Origin: Frankia torreyi
GTDB lineage: Bacteria > Actinomycetota > Actinomycetes > Frankiales > Frankiaceae
Length of the DNA: 34,619 bases
Direction of reading: 5' to 3'
Assembly (NCBI RefSeq): GCF_000948395.1
Contig: NZ_JYFN01000014.1
Coordinates: 100,725-135,343 of the forward strand
In this document: positions 31,206 to 34,619 of the stretch, piece after piece
Position numbering within the stretch: position 1 is the first letter of the stretch
Layout: each line of letters opens with the position of its first letter
Program-made: the position numbers and the translations under genes
Notes under the pieces: model-generated
Seen by the model: the letters and a program-made list of their open reading frames with translations, nothing else
What the model was told of the DNA's origin: nothing
Database searches by the model: none

Positions 31206-34200
31206 ATGGTCCGGATCCGAGTGCTCGGCCCGCTGGCGGTCGAGGTGGGTGGACGCGCCGTCGCCCTGGGCGGACCGCGACAGCGGGCAGTCCTCGCCCG
31301 GTTGGTCGTCGCCCGCGGTGAGCTCGTCTCGGTGGACCGGCTGATCGAGGACCTGTGGCGCGGCGAACCGCCGGCCAAGGCCGTGACCTCCCTGCAGTCC
31401 TACGTCTCCAATCTGCGCCGGCTGCTGGAGCCGGCCCGGCCGCCGAGGACACCCGCGACGATCCTCATCAGCGCGAACCCGGGTTACGCCCTCGCGCTCG
31501 GCCCGGAGGCAGTGGACGCCTGGCGGTTCGAGTCGCTGCTGCGCGAGGCCCGGCGGAACTCCGCCGCCGGCACCGCCTCCCGGGCGCTGCTCTCCGAGAG
31601 CCTGTCGCTGTGGCGCGGCGACGCCTTCGGTGAGGTCGCCGACGAGTCCTGGGCCACCGCGGAGATCGCCCGGTTAGCGGAACTTCGCGTCGAGGCTCGG
31701 GAGATGCTCGCCGCCGCCGAGCTACGCGACGGCAACCTGGCCGCCGCCGTGCGGCTCGCGGATGCGCTCACCCGGCGTGAACCCCTGCGGGAGGAGGGCT
31801 GGCGACTACTGGCCCTTTCCCTGTGGGGCAGCAACCGACAGGCCGACGCCCTCGACGCGTTGCGCCGCGCCCGTCGGCGGCTCGCCGAGGAACTCGGCCT
31901 GGACCCAGGACCCGAACTCGCCCGGCTGGAGGAGGCGATCCTCCGGCAGGACCGAGAGTTCCTCGACGCGACGACGCCCCCCTCGGCGTCCCCCTCGCCA
32001 CCCCCCTCCGCACCCGAGCCGCCGGCGGCCACCACTGCGAGCGCCGAGCTGTTCGCCGGCCGCGAGCGGGAGCTCGCCGCGCTGGCGGACGTCGCCGCCG
32101 AGGTTGGTGCCGCCGAGGTTGGTGCCGCCCAGGTCCGGGCCGCCGACATCGATGCCGGCCGGGTGAGGATCGTCCTGGTCAGCGGCGAATCGGGAGCCGG
32201 GAAGTCCGCGCTGTTGCGGCAGGTGCGCCACCGGCTGACCACAACCGGGTGGTTGGTCGTCACCGGGCAGTGTCTCGAGGCAGAAGGAGCTCCCCCGGCC
32301 TGGGCGTGGCTGCAGGCTCTGCGCGCGCTGGCCGACACCGCTCCCCCGCCGGCCGAGCTGGCCGAGCTCCTCGAACCTCTCCTGTCGGACCAGCTGCCCG
32401 ACCATCCGCCAGGCCACTACCAGCCCATGGACGCGGACCGCCGGAACCACGTCGACGCCTCGGCCGGCCGGTTCCGGCTACACCAGGCCGTCGCCGCCTG
32501 GCTGCGAGTGGTTGCCGATCGGAAGCCAGCGGGACCACTGGCGATCATCCTGGACGATCTGCACTGGGCCGACGCGGAGACCCTGGCTCTGCTCAGCGCG
32601 GTCGGTACGCAGGTGACCGACGCGCCGATCCTGCTGCTGGCGGCCTACCGGGACGGGGAGGCCGGCCCGGCTCTGAGCGAGGCGCTCGCCCGGCTGGCCA
32701 CCCGTTCACCACGGCGCCTGGCGCTGGGTGGGCTGTCGCGGGCGGCGATCGCCGACGTCGTCGGCGCGCTCTGCCCGCGGCCCGTCGACGCCGACACCAT
32801 GCTGGCCCTCGCCGAACGCACCGGCGGAAACCCGTTCTACGTGCGGGAGAGCGCCCGCCTGCTCGCCAGCGAGGGGGCGCTCGTCGCGCTGTCCGACGTC
32901 CCGGACGGCGTGCGTGACGTGCTCCGCCGGCGGCTCGCACGCCTGCCCGAGGCGTCGGTGGCGGTGCTGCGACTGGCCGCCGTCGCCGGCCGGGAGGCCG
33001 ACGTCGAGGTGCTCATCGACGCGGCCAGCACCGACGAGGAGGGCGTGCTCGACGCCCTGGACGCCGGGCTCATCGCCGGTCTGCTCACCGAGCCCGCACC
33101 CGGTCGGGTCCGGTTCACCCACGCTCTCGTCCGGGACACCCTGAGCTCCGACCTCAGTCGGCTGCGCCGCACGCGCATGCACGCCAGGCTCGGCGCCGCC
33201 CTCGAGCGGCTGCAGCCCGACAACACCCCCGCGCTGGCCCACCACTACCTCCGGGCCGCCTCGGCGGCGACGGCTCGCCGCGCCGTCGACTACGCGGTCC
33301 GGGCCGCCCAGTCCGCCGAACGCCGCTACGCCCACGACACGGCGGCGGAGCTACTCGCGGACGCGCTCGACGGTTTCGACCGCATTCCCGCCGACGACAT
33401 TCCCGCCGACGACCACGCGTCCCAGGAGAATGATCGCGACGCCGAGCGGGTGCGGCTGCTGGGCCGGTTGCTGCGGGCGCAGGTGCGGGCCGGCGCGGTG
33501 GCGGCCGCGCGCGCCACCCGGCAACGGGCCGTCGATCACGCCGAGGCGGCCGGCCGCGAGGACCTGCTGATCGCCGCCTTCACGGCCTGGACCGAACCGA
33601 CCCCCTGGCAGAGCCGGCCCTACGGGACCGTGGACGCGCCCGCCGTCGCGGTGCTCACCCGCCTGCTCGAGCGGCGCGGTCTCGACCCCGCCGTGCGCTG
33701 CCGGCTGTTGGACGCGCTGACCACCGAGCTCGCCGGCGAGGACGACGCCCGGCCCCGCCGGGCCGCCGAGGAGGCGGTGGCACTGTCCGCGGCCGTGGAC
33801 GATCCCGCTCTGCGCGCCCTCGCCCTCACCGCGTTGGCCCGGGTGCGCAACAACGAGTCCGACTGGCCGCAGCGGGCCCGGGTCGGCCAGGAGCTGATCG
33901 CGCTCGGCGTCGGGCACGACCTGCCCGCCTACCACTCCTTCGGCAACTTCATCCGGGCCATCGCGGCGGTCGCCGACTCCGACGTCGCCGACGTCCGGCG
34001 CTTCGTCACCGACGGGATGAACCTCGCTCGCCTATACCGGATGCCGGAGGCCGAGGGCGTCGGCGAGTACGCGCAGGCGATGCTCGCGCACATCGCCGGC
34101 GACCTCGACGACGCCGAGCGCCGGTACACCGAGGCGAGCGCCCGGATGCTCCGCCACGGGTCGATCCACGCCGCCGGCTTCCAGCTCCTGGCCCTCGCCA

Positions 34201-34619
34201 CCCTGCGCCTGACGCAGGGCCGGATGGCCGAGTTCGCCGCATGCGCCGACGATCTGCTGGCCGCCCACGGTCCGGTCGTGACCGACCTGCTCACGCTCGC
34301 GCTGGCCCGGGACGGCCGGCTCGCCGAGGCCACGCGCATGCACGCCGGAGCCCCGGCCCTGCGACCCGACTTCCTCTTCTCGGCCCTCGGTGTCCTGCGC
34401 GCCGAGGCGGCCATCGCCGTCGCGGACCGTCCGCTCGCCCGGGCGATGTACGCCGACCTGCTACCGCTGCGCGGACAGTTACCCGGCACCCTGAGCCTGT
34501 CGCTGGCGCTGCGGCCGGTCGCCCACACCCTCGGCGCTCTCGCCGCCTTTCTCGGCCGGTCCCTCGACGCCGCCGACCACTTCCGGCACGCGCTCACGGT
34601 CGCCGAACGCTGGGGTGCC
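31206..34619 (+). CDS. SARP/AfsR-type regulator with AAA ATPase and TPR-like repeats (3' end outside the window)
   Basis: The frame is open from the ATG at 31206 to the right edge, 1138 codons without a stop. Residues 1-95 form an OmpR/PhoB-type winged helix (VRIRVLGPLAVEVGGRAV and SYVSNLRRLLEP). Residues about 100-250 are a bacterial transcriptional activation domain (BTAD). A Pro/Ser-rich linker of about 20 residues at about 256-278 leads to a STAND-type AAA ATPase with Walker A GESGAGKS near 327-334 and Walker B LAIILDDLHWAD near 447. From about 600 on, helical repeats resemble TPR. This is an AfsR-like or SARP-LuxR-type activator of secondary metabolism. Its target is not visible in the window, and a C-terminal LuxR helix may lie beyond the edge. 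Confidence 0.88.
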   Translation, partial: MVRIRVLGPLAVEVGGRAVALGGPRQRAVLARLVVARGELVSVDRLIEDLWRGEPPAKAVTSLQSYVSNLRRLLEPARPPRTPATILISANPGYALALGPEAVDAWRFESLLREARRNSAAGTASRALLSESLSLWRGDAFGEVADESWATAEIARLAELRVEAREMLAAAELRDGNLAAAVRLADALTRREPLREEGWRLLALSLWGSNRQADALDALRRARRRLAEELGLDPGPELARLEEAILRQDREFLDATTPPSASPSPPPSAPEPPAATTASAELFAGRERELAALADVAAEVGAAEVGAAQVRAADIDAGRVRIVLVSGESGAGKSALLRQVRHRLTTTGWLVVTGQCLEAEGAPPAWAWLQALRALADTAPPPAELAELLEPLLSDQLPDHPPGHYQPMDADRRNHVDASAGRFRLHQAVAAWLRVVADRKPAGPLAIILDDLHWADAETLALLSAVGTQVTDAPILLLAAYRDGEAGPALSEALARLATRSPRRLALGGLSRAAIADVVGALCPRPVDADTMLALAERTGGNPFYVRESARLLASEGALVALSDVPDGVRDVLRRRLARLPEASVAVLRLAAVAGREADVEVLIDAASTDEEGVLDALDAGLIAGLLTEPAPGRVRFTHALVRDTLSSDLSRLRRTRMHARLGAALERLQPDNTPALAHHYLRAASAATARRAVDYAVRAAQSAERRYAHDTAAELLADALDGFDRIPADDIPADDHASQENDRDAERVRLLGRLLRAQVRAGAVAAARATRQRAVDHAEAAGREDLLIAAFTAWTEPTPWQSRPYGTVDAPAVAVLTRLLERRGLDPAVRCRLLDALTTELAGEDDARPRRAAEEAVALSAAVDDPALRALALTALARVRNNESDWPQRARVGQELIALGVGHDLPAYHSFGNFIRAIAAVADSDVADVRRFVTDGMNLARLYRMPEAEGVGEYAQAMLAHIAGDLDDAERRYTEASARMLRHGSIHAAGFQLLALATLRLTQGRMAEFAACADDLLAAHGPVVTDLLTLALARDGRLAEATRMHAGAPALRPDFLFSALGVLRAEAAIAVADRPLARAMYADLLPLRGQLPGTLSLSLALRPVAHTLGALAAFLGRSLDAADHFRHALTVAERWGA

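Noticed and set aside
1-34619. tRNA, rRNA and riboswitch genes
   Set aside because: I looked for conserved cloverleaf and rRNA-like segments and saw none. Short GC-rich hairpins are too common here to call as RNA genes.

Overview
The window is very GC-rich (about 70% by eye, not computed). It uses GTG and TTG starts freely, packs genes with ATGA/GTGA overlaps, and carries coenzyme-F420-type enzymes, a SARP-type regulator and an actinobacterial gas-vesicle cluster. This fits a filamentous actinobacterium, and Frankia or a close relative is my best guess. That guess rests on gene style, not on a database match. No rRNA, tRNA, CRISPR array or intact insertion sequence is visible.

Layout. 1-5752 (+): a multi-membrane protein with a TIR-like soluble domain (left-edge fragment), then a carotenoid oxygenase, an FAD oxidoreductase and an SRPBCC protein that look like one transcription unit. 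5817-8290 is a scrapyard. It holds a LysR gene and an SDR gene that have both lost their 5' halves, a small reading frame whose start codon sits in a LexA-like box behind a good promoter, an intact SDR, a perfect 34-bp terminator palindrome and a collapsed LLM-family gene. 8316-14505 (-) is a tight catabolic operon: Rieske oxygenase, [2Fe-2S] ferredoxin, KstD-like flavoprotein, E1-alpha, E1-beta and a free-standing lipoyl protein. Its promoter is unusually clear and is overlapped by an inverted repeat; a TetR gene lies upstream. 15731-18215: DoxX, an IS630-type transposase remnant, and an ArsR/SRPBCC pair with a palindromic operator on the start codon. 18367-24099 (-): nine gas-vesicle genes in the order O-J-L-S-K-A-F followed by Y-like and Z-like genes. 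24347-29034 (-): a run of NAD(P)H/F420-type redox enzymes (AKR, F420-reductase-like, PPOX, Gfo/Idh/MocA, LLM) ending at a divergent MarR gene. 29822-31000 (-): DUF4267 and hemerythrin proteins. 31206 to the right edge (+): a large SARP/AAA regulator, unfinished in this window.

How the genes may work together. The 8316-14365 operon can be read as a peripheral degradation route: ring or side-chain oxygenation (Rieske plus its ferredoxin), flavin-dependent desaturation, then thiamine-diphosphate-dependent oxidative decarboxylation of a 2-oxo acid onto a mobile lipoyl carrier. No E2 acyltransferase, E3 or ferredoxin reductase is present, so these would have to come from elsewhere. This is the best candidate for an undescribed system here. 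The gas-vesicle genes form one polycistron with overlapping or nearly touching genes.

A further theme is at least eleven short tandem arrays (13-18 bp units) at gene ends. All four arrays lying fully inside genes have units divisible by three. Arrays outside genes have units of 13, 14, 15, 16, 17 and 18 bp. In three genes the stop codon itself lies inside the array.
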